Shown: positions 26,007-34,139, counted from the first letter of the stretch. The stretch: DNA of 64,000 nucleotides from Pseudomonas entomophila (GCF_018417595.1 NZ_CP070982.1:1513501-1577500); one strand, 5' to 3'. Notes: generated by a model not told the origin, from the letters alone. Numbers and translations are program-made.

Positions 26007-26735
26007 ATGAAACAGCATCGTTTGGCGGCTGCGGTTGCCCTGGTAGGCCTGGTCCTGGCCGGTTGCGACGCCCAGACCAGCAGCGTCGAGCTGAAGACTC
26101 CGGCACAGAAAGCCTCCTACGGTATCGGCCTGAACATGGGCAAGAGCCTGGCTCAGGAAGGCATGGACGACCTGGACTCCAAAGCCGTCGCCCAAGGTAT
26201 CGAAGACGCTGTCGGCAAGAAAGAACAGCGCCTGAAAGATGAAGAGCTGGTCGAGGCCTTCAGCGCCCTGCAGAAGCGCGCCGAAGAGCGCCTGGCCAAG
26301 GCCAGCGAGGAAGCGGCCGCCAGCGGCAAGAAATTCCTCGAGGAAAACGCCAAGAAACCAGGTGTGGTCACCACCGCTTCCGGCCTGCAGTACGAAGTGG
26401 TCAAGAAGGCCGACGGCCCGCAGCCCAAACCAACCGACGTGGTCACTGTCCACTACGAAGGCAAGCTGATCGATGGCAAGGTGTTCGACAGCTCCGTCGA
26501 GCGCGGCAGCCCGATCGACCTGCCGGTCAGCGGCGTGATCCCGGGCTGGGTCGAAGGCCTGCAACTGATGCACGTCGGCGAGAAGTACAAGCTGTACATC
26601 CCGGCTGAACTGGCTTATGGCGCCCAGAGCCCGAGCCCGCTGATCCCGGCCAACTCGGTCCTGGTATTCGACCTGGAACTGCTGGGCATCAAGGACCTGA
26701 GCAAGGCTGAAGTCGAAGAAGCGCCCGCCAAGTAA
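26007..26735 (+). CDS. FKBP-type peptidyl-prolyl cis-trans isomerase, lipoprotein
   Basis: A 242-residue cell-envelope folding catalyst. The signal peptide ends in the lipobox LVLAGC with lipidated C20. It is followed by the FKBP_N dimerisation helices (about 35-110) and an FKBP domain (VVTVHYEGKLIDGKVFDSSVERGSP, VIPGWVEGLQLMHVGEKYKLYIPAELAYG). Asp follows the lipidated cysteine, which in enterobacteria favours inner-membrane retention; the rule in pseudomonads differs. AAGGA precedes the ATG at 26007; an upstream ATG at 25983 would spoil the signal peptide. It begins a conserved block shared, from memory, with P. aeruginosa. Confidence 0.93.
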   Translation: MKQHRLAAAVALVGLVLAGCDAQTSSVELKTPAQKASYGIGLNMGKSLAQEGMDDLDSKAVAQGIEDAVGKKEQRLKDEELVEAFSALQKRAEERLAKASEEAAASGKKFLEENAKKPGVVTTASGLQYEVVKKADGPQPKPTDVVTVHYEGKLIDGKVFDSSVERGSPIDLPVSGVIPGWVEGLQLMHVGEKYKLYIPAELAYGAQSPSPLIPANSVLVFDLELLGIKDLSKAEVEEAPAK

Positions 26736-26757
26736 ACCCTGGCTTGCTTCCCCCTGG

Positions 26758-26787
26758 CGCCCCGTTTCGACGGGGCGTCGTCGTTTT
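26758..26787 (+). terminator. Intrinsic terminator after the FKBP gene
   Basis: CGCCCCG-TTTCGA-CGGGGCG forms a 7-bp stem followed by TCGTCGTTTT, starting 22 bases after the stop codon. Confidence 0.7.
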
Positions 26788-26864
26788 CAGGGGCGCTTGA
26801 CGCGAACGGATGGCCTGCGCCACTGTCGCAACCTATGCTGGCGCGCGAACACGGGTGTGGTTGT

Positions 26865-26998
26865 CGCAAAACGTTTGCGTCATTGAAACGACTGTGTAAA
26901 AAACGCCCGATTCGTGCCCGGCCCTTGGCTGACGGGCACCTTGTGCCGTGAAGGCGACCCTGTTCACAAGGTTATCCACAATTTTTGTGGATAACCTT
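26865..26998. promoter_or_regulatory. Two inverted repeats before the DUF1232 gene, one made of two DnaA-box nonamers
   Basis: CGCAAA-ACG-TTTGCG lies at 26865-26879, and TGTCGCAA occurs twice as a direct repeat (26824 and 26862). Further on, AAGGTTATCCAC-AATTTTT-GTGGATAACCTT (26968-26998) is a perfect 12-bp inverted repeat. It contains TTATCCACA at 26972-26980 and again inverted at 26986-26994, each matching the DnaA box consensus TTATNCACA. The repeat ends 21 bases before the DUF1232 start codon. Confidence 0.6.
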
Positions 26999-27019
26999 CC
27001 TGGCTCCTCTGGAGGTATC

Positions 27020-27460
27020 ATGAGCGCACCCTGGAATTTTGCCCGCTTCCTGCCCTTGGCCGAGCGCCTGCTCAGCCGCGGGCGCTTGCCGGCGCTGCTG
27101 TTCGCCGTGGCCCGCAAGGGCCCCAAGCTGGGGCAACTGCGTGAGGATGTGCGGCTGATGCAGGCGCTGTGCCTGGCCTGGTGGCGTGGCGAGTACCGTG
27201 CGGTGAGCCCCAAGGCGCTGGTCACCATCGTCGCCGGGCTGTTGTACTTCGTCAGCCCGCTGGACGCGATCCCCGACTGGTTGCTCGGTGTCGGTCTGCT
27301 CGACGACATCGCCGTGCTGGGCTGGGTGCTCAAGACCGTCGCCGACGAGCTGGGCCGCTTCAAGGCCTGGCGCGACAGCCAGGCCCCGGAGAAACTGCGT
27401 GTGGTCGAGCGCCTGCCGGATACCCCTGAAGCCCTGCGCCTGGAACGACCTGGCAACTGA
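27020..27460 (+). CDS. DUF1232/YkvA-family small membrane-associated protein
   Basis: A 146-residue protein with the DUF1232 core (SPKALVTIVAGLLYFVSPLDAIPDWLLGVGLLDDIAVLGWVLKTVADELGRF, about 61-113) with two short hydrophobic segments and the typical SPLDAIPD motif. Flanking regions are basic. Function unknown; members often sit in membrane-stress contexts. GGAGG precedes the ATG at an ideal distance, which decides the start against an upstream in-frame ATG at 26948 that lies before the inverted repeat. Confidence 0.88.
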   Translation: MSAPWNFARFLPLAERLLSRGRLPALLFAVARKGPKLGQLREDVRLMQALCLAWWRGEYRAVSPKALVTIVAGLLYFVSPLDAIPDWLLGVGLLDDIAVLGWVLKTVADELGRFKAWRDSQAPEKLRVVERLPDTPEALRLERPGN

Positions 27461-27493
27461 GTTCACCGGATCCCCGAGGTTGGTAATATAATT

Positions 27494-27510
27494 GGCATAA
27501 GCGTTATGCC
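27494..27510. promoter_or_regulatory. Inverted repeat, likely operator of the HTH gene pair
   Basis: GGCATAA-GCG-TTATGCC is a perfect 7-bp inverted repeat 41 bases before the HTH gene start, next to an AT-rich TAATATAATT stretch (27484-27493) that could be the promoter -10 region. Autoregulation by the XRE-type protein is inferred. Confidence 0.55.
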
Positions 27511-27550
27511 TACGGATTACATGCCGTGATCCAACGTCAAGGGGGTTGTT

Positions 27551-27895
27551 ATGGGTATTCAGGTCATCAGCCGGGACGGTCAGCCCGAGTACGCCGTCGT
27601 GCCCTGGGAGCAATACCAGGCGCTGCTCGCGGCCGCAGGCCAGGCACCTGCCAACGCATCAAGCTCCACCGACAACATCGAAAGCACACCTCAAAACGCC
27701 AGCTTGTCTTCATTGGACCAGCTGGCGTCGTTGCGTCAGGCCAAAGGCCTGGCACCAGAACAGCTGGCGCGCACGGTCGGCATCAGCCCGGCTTATCTGG
27801 CCATGATCGAGGCCGGCGAGCGTCGCCCGGATGCGGCGATCCTGCGCAGCCTGGCCTGGCACCTGGGCGTGGCGGGCTGGAGCGAACCGTCATGA
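27551..27895 (+). CDS. XRE-type helix-turn-helix protein
   Basis: A 114-residue protein. The first 30 residues (MGIQVISRDGQPEYAVVPWEQYQALLAAAG) resemble the N-terminal part of antitoxin-like DNA-binding proteins. A Ser/Asn-rich linker follows, then an XRE HTH at about 55-105 (LDQLASLRQAKGLAPEQLARTVGISPAYLAMIEAGERRPDAAILRSLA). The next gene overlaps its stop by ATGA, so the two are a coupled pair. The layout resembles a toxin-antitoxin or regulator-partner operon, but conservation in this genomic block (from memory) favours a housekeeping role. Confidence 0.88.
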   Translation: MGIQVISRDGQPEYAVVPWEQYQALLAAAGQAPANASSSTDNIESTPQNASLSSLDQLASLRQAKGLAPEQLARTVGISPAYLAMIEAGERRPDAAILRSLAWHLGVAGWSEPS

Positions 27896-28266
27896 GCCAG
27901 GTCAGGATCAGCCGTCAGCAATGGGAGAACCTGTTGACCGAGCTCGACCTGGCCCGCCGTCAACGCCACCTGCTCACCTACCGGGCGCTGCTTGAGCGTC
28001 TGCAGTTACCCAGCCCGGCCATGCAGACCCTGACCGCCGCCCTGGAGTATCTCGCCGTGCTCGATGCCCGCGCCGAGCAGCCCTTGCGCAGCTCGCTGGT
28101 GATCAGCCAGGGCGCCAGCCGCCTGCCGCGTACCGGGTTCTTCGAGTGCGTCGAGCGGCTGGGGCGGTTCTCGGGGCCGGTGGATGGCATGGAGGCGGCG
28201 TCCTGGCATGCCTCGGAAGTGGTGCGGGTGTTCGAGTACCGCTATCCGGAAGCCGAACGGGCCTGA
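27892..28266 (+). CDS. Hypothetical protein coupled to the HTH gene
   Basis: A 124-residue soluble protein. The N-terminal half is helical and basic (QQWENLLTELDLARRQRHLLTYRALLERLQLPSPAMQTLTAALEYLAVLDA). The C-terminal half reads SSLVISQGASRLPRTGFFECVERLGRF and ends FEYRYPEAERA. No catalytic motif or known domain is recognised. It is translated from an ATG overlapping the HTH stop codon. It converges on the EAL-CBS-GGDEF gene with a REP pair between them. Confidence 0.8.
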   Translation: MSQVRISRQQWENLLTELDLARRQRHLLTYRALLERLQLPSPAMQTLTAALEYLAVLDARAEQPLRSSLVISQGASRLPRTGFFECVERLGRFSGPVDGMEAASWHASEVVRVFEYRYPEAERA

Positions 28267-28285
28267 TGTTCATACCAACACACCA

Positions 28286-28372
28286 CTGTAGGAGCGGCTT
28301 CAGCCGCGATGCAGGCAACGCGTTACCTGGCACCCGTTTCGCGGGTGATCGCGGCTAAAGCCGCTCCTGCAG
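28286..28372. repeat. REP-type inverted repeat pair
   Basis: Outer arms CTGTAGGAGCGGCTTCAGC and the inverse copy GCTAAAGCCGCTCCTGCAG around the centre CACCCGTTTCGCGGGTG. The right arm overlaps the last codons and stop of the convergent EAL gene. Confidence 0.9.
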
Positions 28373-30118
28373 TGTGGTATCAATCAGGCTCAGGCTCGAC
28401 CCGAGGGTATCCTTGGCCTGGCGCTTGGCCTGGGAGGCCAGTTCCGCCAATTGCCCGGCATCCAGTTCAAGGCTGCTCCCGGCCGCCAGCCACACCACCC
28501 CGATCGAGAGCGACAGCAACGCAAAGGTCTCGCGCTGGCCCTGGCGGTTGTGCGAGGTGAAACACCCCGCCTCCAGGTGCTCGCTGCGGTAGAAGCGCCG
28601 ACACTGCCGGGCAAAGGCTTCCAGCAGCAGTTGCAGGCGCGTGCGCCAGTCGCTGGACCCCAGCACCAGCATGAAATCGTCCCCGCCGATATGCCCGACG
28701 AAGTCGCGGCTCGGATCCACGCAATCGTTCAGGCACTGGGCCAGGCACAGCAGCACTTCATCGCCCCGGGCGTAGCCGTAGATGTCGTTGAACGGTTTGA
28801 AACTGTCGATATCGACGTAGCACACCGCCGCCTCGCGCCGCTGTTCCAGCAGGCGGGCCAGGCACTGCTGGATCGGCACGTTGCCCGGCAGGAGGGTCAG
28901 CGGGTTGGCATGCCGGGCCTGCTGGAGCTTCTGCTCGGTGATCAGTTTGAGTACGTCGATCACCCGCCCCAGCCCCTGGTAACGGCCGCTCTGGGTGATG
29001 ATGAAATCTTCCTCGATACGCTGGCGGGCTCGGCTGGTGAGCAGTCGGCTGACCTGTTGCAGCGATTGGCCGCGCTCGACGGCCAGGTAGTCCTGGCTCA
29101 TCAGCCGGCTGATCGGCTTGCGCGCGAACAGGTCGGTGCCGAAGGGCTTGAGCAGGGCATCGGCCAGCGAATGGCGATGCACGATGCCACACGGTTTGCC
29201 GCGCTCGTCCAGCACCGCCAGGGAGTTCAGGTTGGCTTGCCGGCGAAAGGCTTCGAGCACGTGCTGCGTGGCGGTGTCGAGGGTCACCGCCGGTTGCTCG
29301 ATGAGCAGGGCGCTGAGGTCGTGGCTGTCTTCGCCCAGGGCCACGCCGGTACCCGGCGCCTGGGGCAGCAGGGTGAGGGTATCGCGGTGTGGAAACTCCT
29401 GGGGACGGCCAAGCAGGTAGCCCTGCACCAGGTCGACGCCCATCTCGCCGAGTACCGCCAGTTCATCTTTCAGCTCGATACCTTCGGCGATCACCTGGGC
29501 GCGGGAAGCGCGGGCGATCTGCAGGATGGAGCCGACGAACTCGCGCTTGAGCGGGTCCAGGTGAATACCGTCGATGAAATGGCGGTCGATCTTCACGTAG
29601 TCGGGGCGCAGTTCCGACCACAGGCGCAGGCTCGAATAGCCCGCTCCAAGGTCGTCCAGGGCAATGGAAAAACCCATGTCACGGTAGTGGTGCAGGGCGT
29701 TGTACAGCAACTGGAAGTCTTCGGTGGGGGTCTGTTCGGTCAGCTCGATGACCACGCGGCTGGGCGGCAGGCCGACCTGTTCGAGCATCTTCAGGGTGCG
29801 CCCGGACGGGTGGTGGGGTTCGAGCAGCGATTCCGGCGAGATGTTGAGGAACAGCTTGCCTTCCAGGCCCTGCTCGCTGAAACGGCGGCAGGCGCTTTCC
29901 CGGCACAGCACTTCCAGCTCGCTCAGGCGCCCGGCCTGGCGGGCGATGGCGAACAGGTTCAACGGTGAGTGCAACGGGCTGTTGGACGGGCCGCGGCTGA
30001 GGGCCTCGTAACCGAGGATGCGGCGTTCGGACAGGCAGACGATGGGTTGGAACAGGCTGTGGACGCTGCGTTGAGCCAGGATGGCGCTCAATGCGCTGAG
30101 CTGTTCGGTGACGGTCAT
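28355..30118 (-). CDS. EAL-CBS-GGDEF cyclic-di-GMP signalling protein
   Basis: A 587-residue cytoplasmic protein. The EAL domain (about 10-245) keeps the catalytic set: EALSRG, NISPES, ELTEQ, DDLGAGYSSL, KIDRHFI, AEGIE, so phosphodiesterase activity is likely. Two CBS repeats lie at about 280-400 (LAVLDERGKPCGIVHRHSL, and the region ending FIITQSGRYQGLGRVIDV). A C-terminal GGDEF domain (about 420-570) has GGDDF, an accepted active-site variant. The C-terminus LQERL and the stop codon are formed by a REP arm. AGGA supports the ATG at 30118. It lies next to prc, as I recall for P. aeruginosa (PA3258-PA3257). Confidence 0.93.
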   Translation of the reverse strand: MTVTEQLSALSAILAQRSVHSLFQPIVCLSERRILGYEALSRGPSNSPLHSPLNLFAIARQAGRLSELEVLCRESACRRFSEQGLEGKLFLNISPESLLEPHHPSGRTLKMLEQVGLPPSRVVIELTEQTPTEDFQLLYNALHHYRDMGFSIALDDLGAGYSSLRLWSELRPDYVKIDRHFIDGIHLDPLKREFVGSILQIARASRAQVIAEGIELKDELAVLGEMGVDLVQGYLLGRPQEFPHRDTLTLLPQAPGTGVALGEDSHDLSALLIEQPAVTLDTATQHVLEAFRRQANLNSLAVLDERGKPCGIVHRHSLADALLKPFGTDLFARKPISRLMSQDYLAVERGQSLQQVSRLLTSRARQRIEEDFIITQSGRYQGLGRVIDVLKLITEQKLQQARHANPLTLLPGNVPIQQCLARLLEQRREAAVCYVDIDSFKPFNDIYGYARGDEVLLCLAQCLNDCVDPSRDFVGHIGGDDFMLVLGSSDWRTRLQLLLEAFARQCRRFYRSEHLEAGCFTSHNRQGQRETFALLSLSIGVVWLAAGSSLELDAGQLAELASQAKRQAKDTLGSSLSLIDTTLQERL

Positions 30119-30134
30119 GGACTGCTTCCTGAAT

Positions 30135-30165
30135 GAAAAAAGGCCGGACGCTTGCACGTCCGGCC
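30135..30165 (-). terminator. Intrinsic terminator after prc
   Basis: On the minus strand GGCCGGACG-TGCAAG-CGTCCGGCC followed by a run of seven T-equivalents (30135-30141). It separates prc from the EAL-CBS-GGDEF gene. Confidence 0.85.
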
Positions 30166-30226
30166 CTTCTATTTCACGACAGCCCGATGACTGTTTGATG
30201 ACAGGTCACATTATTTTGCCATCACT

Positions 30227-32308
30227 TCAGTGCTTGGCCACCGAAGTGCTCAGGCCCAGGTAGTCGAGCAGGATGCGGCCTGTCTCGGAGAGGTAGGCGT
30301 CGTCCTCGGGCTTGGTGTCTTCCGGCTCGGCCGGCAGCGCATCCTCGTCTTCCTTCTTCAGCTCCTTGAGCGGCTCCTCGCCCTTGGCCTTGCGACGAAT
30401 GTTCTCAAGGGCCAACTGCTTGGCCTCGATCTCGTCGTGGCGGGCGCGACGCTCCTGCTCGTTGAGGCTGACGGTCTTCTCGTTCATCAGCTTCTGGGTC
30501 AATGCCAGGCGGTCGCGGATGTAGACGAACTCGGCGTCCTTGTCGCTGCGTGCGTCATGCTGCGCCTTGAGCTGGGCCAGGAACGGCTTGAACGGGTCAG
30601 AGGCCGGCTTGACCACCGGGCGAATAGTGTCCCAGGGCATGGCTTCAGGCAGCGCGCTTTCGCCGATTTCCTTCGTATCGATGATCGATGGGTAGGCGAT
30701 GTCCGGCAGCACGCCCTGGTGCTGGGTGCTCTGCCCGGAAACCCGGTAGAACTTGGCCAGGGTGAGCTTGAGCTCGCCGTGGTTGAGCGGCTGGATGGTT
30801 TGCACGGTGCCCTTGCCGAAGGTCTGGCCACCGATGATCAGCGCGCGGTGGTAGTCCTGCATGGCACCGGCGAAGATCTCCGAGGCGGACGCCGAGAGGC
30901 GGTTGACCAGCAGCGCCAGCGGGCCTTTGTAGAAGGCGCCGGGGTTCTCGTCCTCGAGCACGTCGACACGGCCGTCAGCATTGCGCACCAGCACGGTCGG
31001 GCCTTTCTCGATGAACAGGCTGGTCAGTTCGGTGGCTTCCTGCAGCGAGCCGCCACCGTTGTTGCGCAGGTCGATGACCACGCCGTCGACTTTTTCCTTC
31101 TGCAGTTCGGTCAGCAGTTTCTTCACGTCGCGGGTGGTGCTCTTGTAGTCCGGGTCACCCGCGCGGTAGGCCTTGAAGTCCAGGTAGAAGGCCGGGATCT
31201 CGATGATCCCCAGCTTGTAGTCGCGGCCGTCCTGCTTGAGCTTGAGCACCGACTTTTTCGCCGCCTGCTCCTCGAGCTTCACGGCTTCGCGGGTGATTGC
31301 GACGATCTTGCTGGTCTGGTCGTTCGGTGCGTTGCTGGCCGGGATGACCTCCAGGCGCACCACCGAACCTTTCGGGCCGCGGATCAGCTTGACCACTTCG
31401 TCCAGGCGCCAGCCGACCACGTCTACCATTTCCTTGTTGCCCTGGGCGACGCCGATGATCTTGTCGGCGGGGGCGACCTGTTTGGTTTTCGCCGCCGGGC
31501 CAGCCGGCACCAGGCGCACGATCTTGACCTGGTCGTTGTCGCTTTGCAGCACCGCGCCGATGCCTTCGAGCGACAGGCTCATGTTGATGTCGAAGTTCTC
31601 GGCGTTGTCCGGCGACAGGTAGTTGGTGTGCGGGTCGTAGGATTGGGCGAAGGTGTTGATGTAGGCCTGGAAGATGTCTTCGGCACGGGTCTGGTCCAGG
31701 CGCGACAGCTGGTTCTTGTAGCGCTTGGTGAGGGTTTCCTGGACCTGCTTGAGCTCCTTGCCGGAGATCTTCTGGCGCAGTACCTCGTCCTTGACGCGTT
31801 TGCGCCACAGGTCGTCGAGCTCGGCCTGGTTCTTCATCCACGGGGCGTCCTTGCGGTCGACCAGCAGGTCTTCCTTCACCGTGAAGTCGATCTTGTCGAC
31901 GCCTTTGTTCAGTTCGTTGAGGGCGAAGTCCAGACGCTGCTTCACGCGGTCCAGGTAGCGCTTGTAGATGGTGAAGCCGGGGTCGAGGTTGCCGCTCTTG
32001 AGGAAGTCGTCGAACTGGGTCTTCCACTTGTCGAATTCGGCGATATCCGCAGCGGTGAAGTAGCTGCGCGAAGGGTCGAGCAGCTTGATGTAGCTGTCAT
32101 AGATGATGACCGAACGGGCGTCGTCCAGTGGCGGCTTGCTGTAGTGGTGGCGCTTGAGCAGTTCGACGATGTTGAGGCTGGCGACGACCTCGTCGCGGTC
32201 CGGCTGCAGGCTGTCCCACTTGTTGGCGGCGGCCGCATTGCCACCGAGCGCGAGGCTGCCGAGCCCGATCACCAGGGCGAGGGCGGTGCTGGGGAGGAAA
32301 TGCTTCAT
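30227..32308 (-). CDS. prc: Tail-specific carboxy-terminal processing protease
   Basis: A 693-residue periplasmic S41 protease. The signal peptide (STALALVIGLGSLALGGNAAAA) is followed by an N-terminal helical domain, a PDZ domain around 235-320 (LEGIGAVLQSDNDQVKIVRLVPAGPAA), and the S41 core with SASASEIFAGAMQDY carrying the serine, the lysine of FGKGTVQ, and VIDLRNNGGGSLQEA. A charged tail rich in K and E follows. It degrades periplasmic proteins with apolar C-termini; in P. aeruginosa Prc/AlgO cleaves MucA variants. I start at 32308 because the signal peptide begins there; an ATG at 32341 adds 11 residues and neither has a strong ribosome site. Confidence 0.95.
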   Translation of the reverse strand: MKHFLPSTALALVIGLGSLALGGNAAAANKWDSLQPDRDEVVASLNIVELLKRHHYSKPPLDDARSVIIYDSYIKLLDPSRSYFTAADIAEFDKWKTQFDDFLKSGNLDPGFTIYKRYLDRVKQRLDFALNELNKGVDKIDFTVKEDLLVDRKDAPWMKNQAELDDLWRKRVKDEVLRQKISGKELKQVQETLTKRYKNQLSRLDQTRAEDIFQAYINTFAQSYDPHTNYLSPDNAENFDINMSLSLEGIGAVLQSDNDQVKIVRLVPAGPAAKTKQVAPADKIIGVAQGNKEMVDVVGWRLDEVVKLIRGPKGSVVRLEVIPASNAPNDQTSKIVAITREAVKLEEQAAKKSVLKLKQDGRDYKLGIIEIPAFYLDFKAYRAGDPDYKSTTRDVKKLLTELQKEKVDGVVIDLRNNGGGSLQEATELTSLFIEKGPTVLVRNADGRVDVLEDENPGAFYKGPLALLVNRLSASASEIFAGAMQDYHRALIIGGQTFGKGTVQTIQPLNHGELKLTLAKFYRVSGQSTQHQGVLPDIAYPSIIDTKEIGESALPEAMPWDTIRPVVKPASDPFKPFLAQLKAQHDARSDKDAEFVYIRDRLALTQKLMNEKTVSLNEQERRARHDEIEAKQLALENIRRKAKGEEPLKELKKEDEDALPAEPEDTKPEDDAYLSETGRILLDYLGLSTSVAKH

Positions 32309-32392
32309 GCTGATTCGACGTGGAGGCAATTGATCACGCATAGTAGGCCGTCTTTTCCGTTCGCCGGTTCCATGAAACCGGACGCATACTGC

Positions 32393-32420
32393 AAAAAGCC
32401 TGGGACGTGCTCGCCCAGGC
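32393..32420 (-). terminator. Terminator-like hairpin in the divergent prc/quinone oxidoreductase region
   Basis: On the minus strand GCCTGGG-(9)-CCCAGGC is followed by TTTTT. It lies 85-112 bases upstream of prc and points toward it. It could stop antisense or read-through transcription or act as an attenuator in a long prc leader. Confidence 0.5.
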
Positions 32421-32450
32421 TCAGTCATATGATTCAACTATGGAGGCACT

Positions 32451-33413
32451 GTGAAGGCATTGCAAGGCGTTGACGGACATGTGGCCTGGGTCGAGGCCGA
32501 TCGTCCGGCCTGTGACGCGGGGCAGGTGCGTATTCGCGTGGCTGCCGCGGGGCTGAACCGCGCCGACCTGTTGCAGATGAAGGGGCTGTATCCGCCACCG
32601 CCAGGCGCCAGTCCGTACATGGGCCTGGAATGCGCCGGCGTGGTCGAGGAAGTCGGTGCCGGCGCTGACTGGCGCGTGGGTGACCGGGTGTGCGCGCTGC
32701 TGGCCAGCGGGGCCATGGCCGAGGAAGTGGTGGTCGATGCCCGCCATGTGCTGCCGGTGCCCGAGGGCCTGAGCCTGCACGAAGCGGCGGCGTTGCCCGA
32801 GGTGTATGCCACGGCCTGGTTGAACATCTTCCAGCTCGGTGGCCTGAAGGCCGGCGAGAAGGTGCTGGTGCATGCCGGGGCCAGTGGCGTGGGTTCGGCA
32901 GCGATCCAGCTGTGCAAGGCTTTCGGTAGCCCGGTGTGGGTCAGCGTGGGTTCGCCGGAGCGCCTGGCCTACTGCCAGGGCCTGGGCGCGGCGGGTGGCG
33001 TGGTGCGCAACGCCAACCTCGATGAACTGGAGCAACTCGGGCCGTTCGATGTGATCCTCGATCCGGTGGGTGCCGGTTACGGGCAGTTGAACCTCAAGGT
33101 GCTGGCCCGCGACGGGCGCTGGGTGATCATTGGTTTGATGGGCGGACGCAAGTTCGAGCTGGACCTGGCGCTGGTGCTGGGCAAGCGCCTGGAGATCACC
33201 GGGTCGACCCTGCGCAATCGGGACGACGGGTTCAAGGCCGAGTTGCTGCGCGAGCTGCAGCAGCAGGTGTGGCCATTGTTCAGTGAAGGGCGGTTGTCAC
33301 CGCAGTTGGTCGATACCTATCCGGTTGAGTTCGCCCAGGCGGCGTATGCCGAGCTTGAGAGCAACCAGGTGTCGGGCAAGTTGGTCATGGTGATCGATCC
33401 GAGCCTGGCGTAA
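32451..33413 (+). CDS. NAD(P)H quinone oxidoreductase, zinc-free alcohol dehydrogenase superfamily
   Basis: A 320-residue MDR-family enzyme of the quinone oxidoreductase/PIG3 type: N-terminal GroES-like part (GLNRADLLQMKGLYPPPPGASPYMGLECAGVV), then the NADPH-binding fold (LVHAGASGVGSAAIQLCKAFG at about 141-161) and FDVILDPVGAGY. Zinc-binding cysteines are absent, as expected for quinone reductases. It reduces quinones or enones with NADPH. The GTG start follows GGAGG. It is divergent from prc and convergent with the HAD gene. Confidence 0.93.
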   Translation: MKALQGVDGHVAWVEADRPACDAGQVRIRVAAAGLNRADLLQMKGLYPPPPGASPYMGLECAGVVEEVGAGADWRVGDRVCALLASGAMAEEVVVDARHVLPVPEGLSLHEAAALPEVYATAWLNIFQLGGLKAGEKVLVHAGASGVGSAAIQLCKAFGSPVWVSVGSPERLAYCQGLGAAGGVVRNANLDELEQLGPFDVILDPVGAGYGQLNLKVLARDGRWVIIGLMGGRKFELDLALVLGKRLEITGSTLRNRDDGFKAELLRELQQQVWPLFSEGRLSPQLVDTYPVEFAQAAYAELESNQVSGKLVMVIDPSLA

Positions 33414-33426
33414 ACAGGTCCGGCCT

Positions 33427-33449
33427 CTTCGCGGGCTTGCCCGCGAAAG
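33427..33449. repeat. Single REP-type palindrome
   Basis: TTCGCGGGCTTGCCCGCGAAA lies between the convergent quinone oxidoreductase and HAD genes and may also serve as a bidirectional terminator. Confidence 0.7.
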
Positions 33450-33472
33450 GGCCGGAACTGGTGCAACAGATC

Positions 33473-34126
33473 TCAGGTCCAGCTCAGAATCGGCCAGCCA
33501 TTGATTTCGGCATGTTCACGCAACACAGAATCCGGATTGACCACGTTCGGATAATCCACCTTCAGCAATAACGGCAAGTCGTTCCTTGAGTCGGAATAGA
33601 AACTCGCCCCCTCCAGGTTCTCCTGCTCCTGGTCCAGCCACGCCAGCAACCGAGTGATCTTGCCTTCACGGTAGGTCAACACACCGTGGGTCTTGCCGGT
33701 AAACACTCCGTTCACCGCCTCCAGTTCGATCGCCAGGTATTCATCCACGCCCAGGCGTGCCGCGATCGGCCCCACCAGGTGCGCGCCGCTCGCCGAGATG
33801 ATCAGGATCCGGTCGCCACGCTTGCGGTGCTCGGCGATGCAGCGGCAGGCATCGCCATAGATGATCGGCTCGATCACATCCTCCACCCACGGCTCGACCA
33901 GGTGCTCGACCTCTTCCAGGGTGCGCCCGGCGATGGGCTCCAGGCTGAAGGCCATGTAGTCCTCCATGGCCAGGTGGCCCTTGCCGTAGGCCTCCATCAG
34001 CTCATGGTCGCGCTTGAGGAACGCCTTGCCGTCGACCCAGCCCAGCCGGGCCATCTGCGCGCTCCACAGCGACGCGCAGTCGCCATGGATGAGGGTTTCG
34101 TCCAGATCGAAAATTGCCAGTGCCAT
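33473..34126 (-). CDS. HAD-IB family phosphatase (phosphoserine phosphatase-like)
   Basis: A 217-residue hydrolase with the four HAD motifs: DLDETL with nucleophile D7 (7-12), ISAS (about 110), the lysine region around GKTHGVLTYREGKI, and YSDSRNDLPLL. The helical cap after motif I fits subclass IB, like SerB and CicA. It is the last gene of the ABC-transporter operon (13-base gap to the ATPase gene), which suggests it removes a phosphate from the imported compound or a derivative. The substrate is unknown. Confidence 0.88.
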   Translation of the reverse strand: MALAIFDLDETLIHGDCASLWSAQMARLGWVDGKAFLKRDHELMEAYGKGHLAMEDYMAFSLEPIAGRTLEEVEHLVEPWVEDVIEPIIYGDACRCIAEHRKRGDRILIISASGAHLVGPIAARLGVDEYLAIELEAVNGVFTGKTHGVLTYREGKITRLLAWLDQEQENLEGASFYSDSRNDLPLLLKVDYPNVVNPDSVLREHAEINGWPILSWT

Positions 34127-34139
34127 GCGTTGATGCTCC

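Noticed and set aside
30230..32473. 747-residue plus-strand frame opposite prc
   Set aside because: Antisense of a protein with signal peptide, PDZ and S41 motifs; it has biased composition and no start context. The same applies to 40207-42498 opposite the MscS gene, 42449-43786 opposite the aminopeptidase gene and 62319-63602 opposite asnB.
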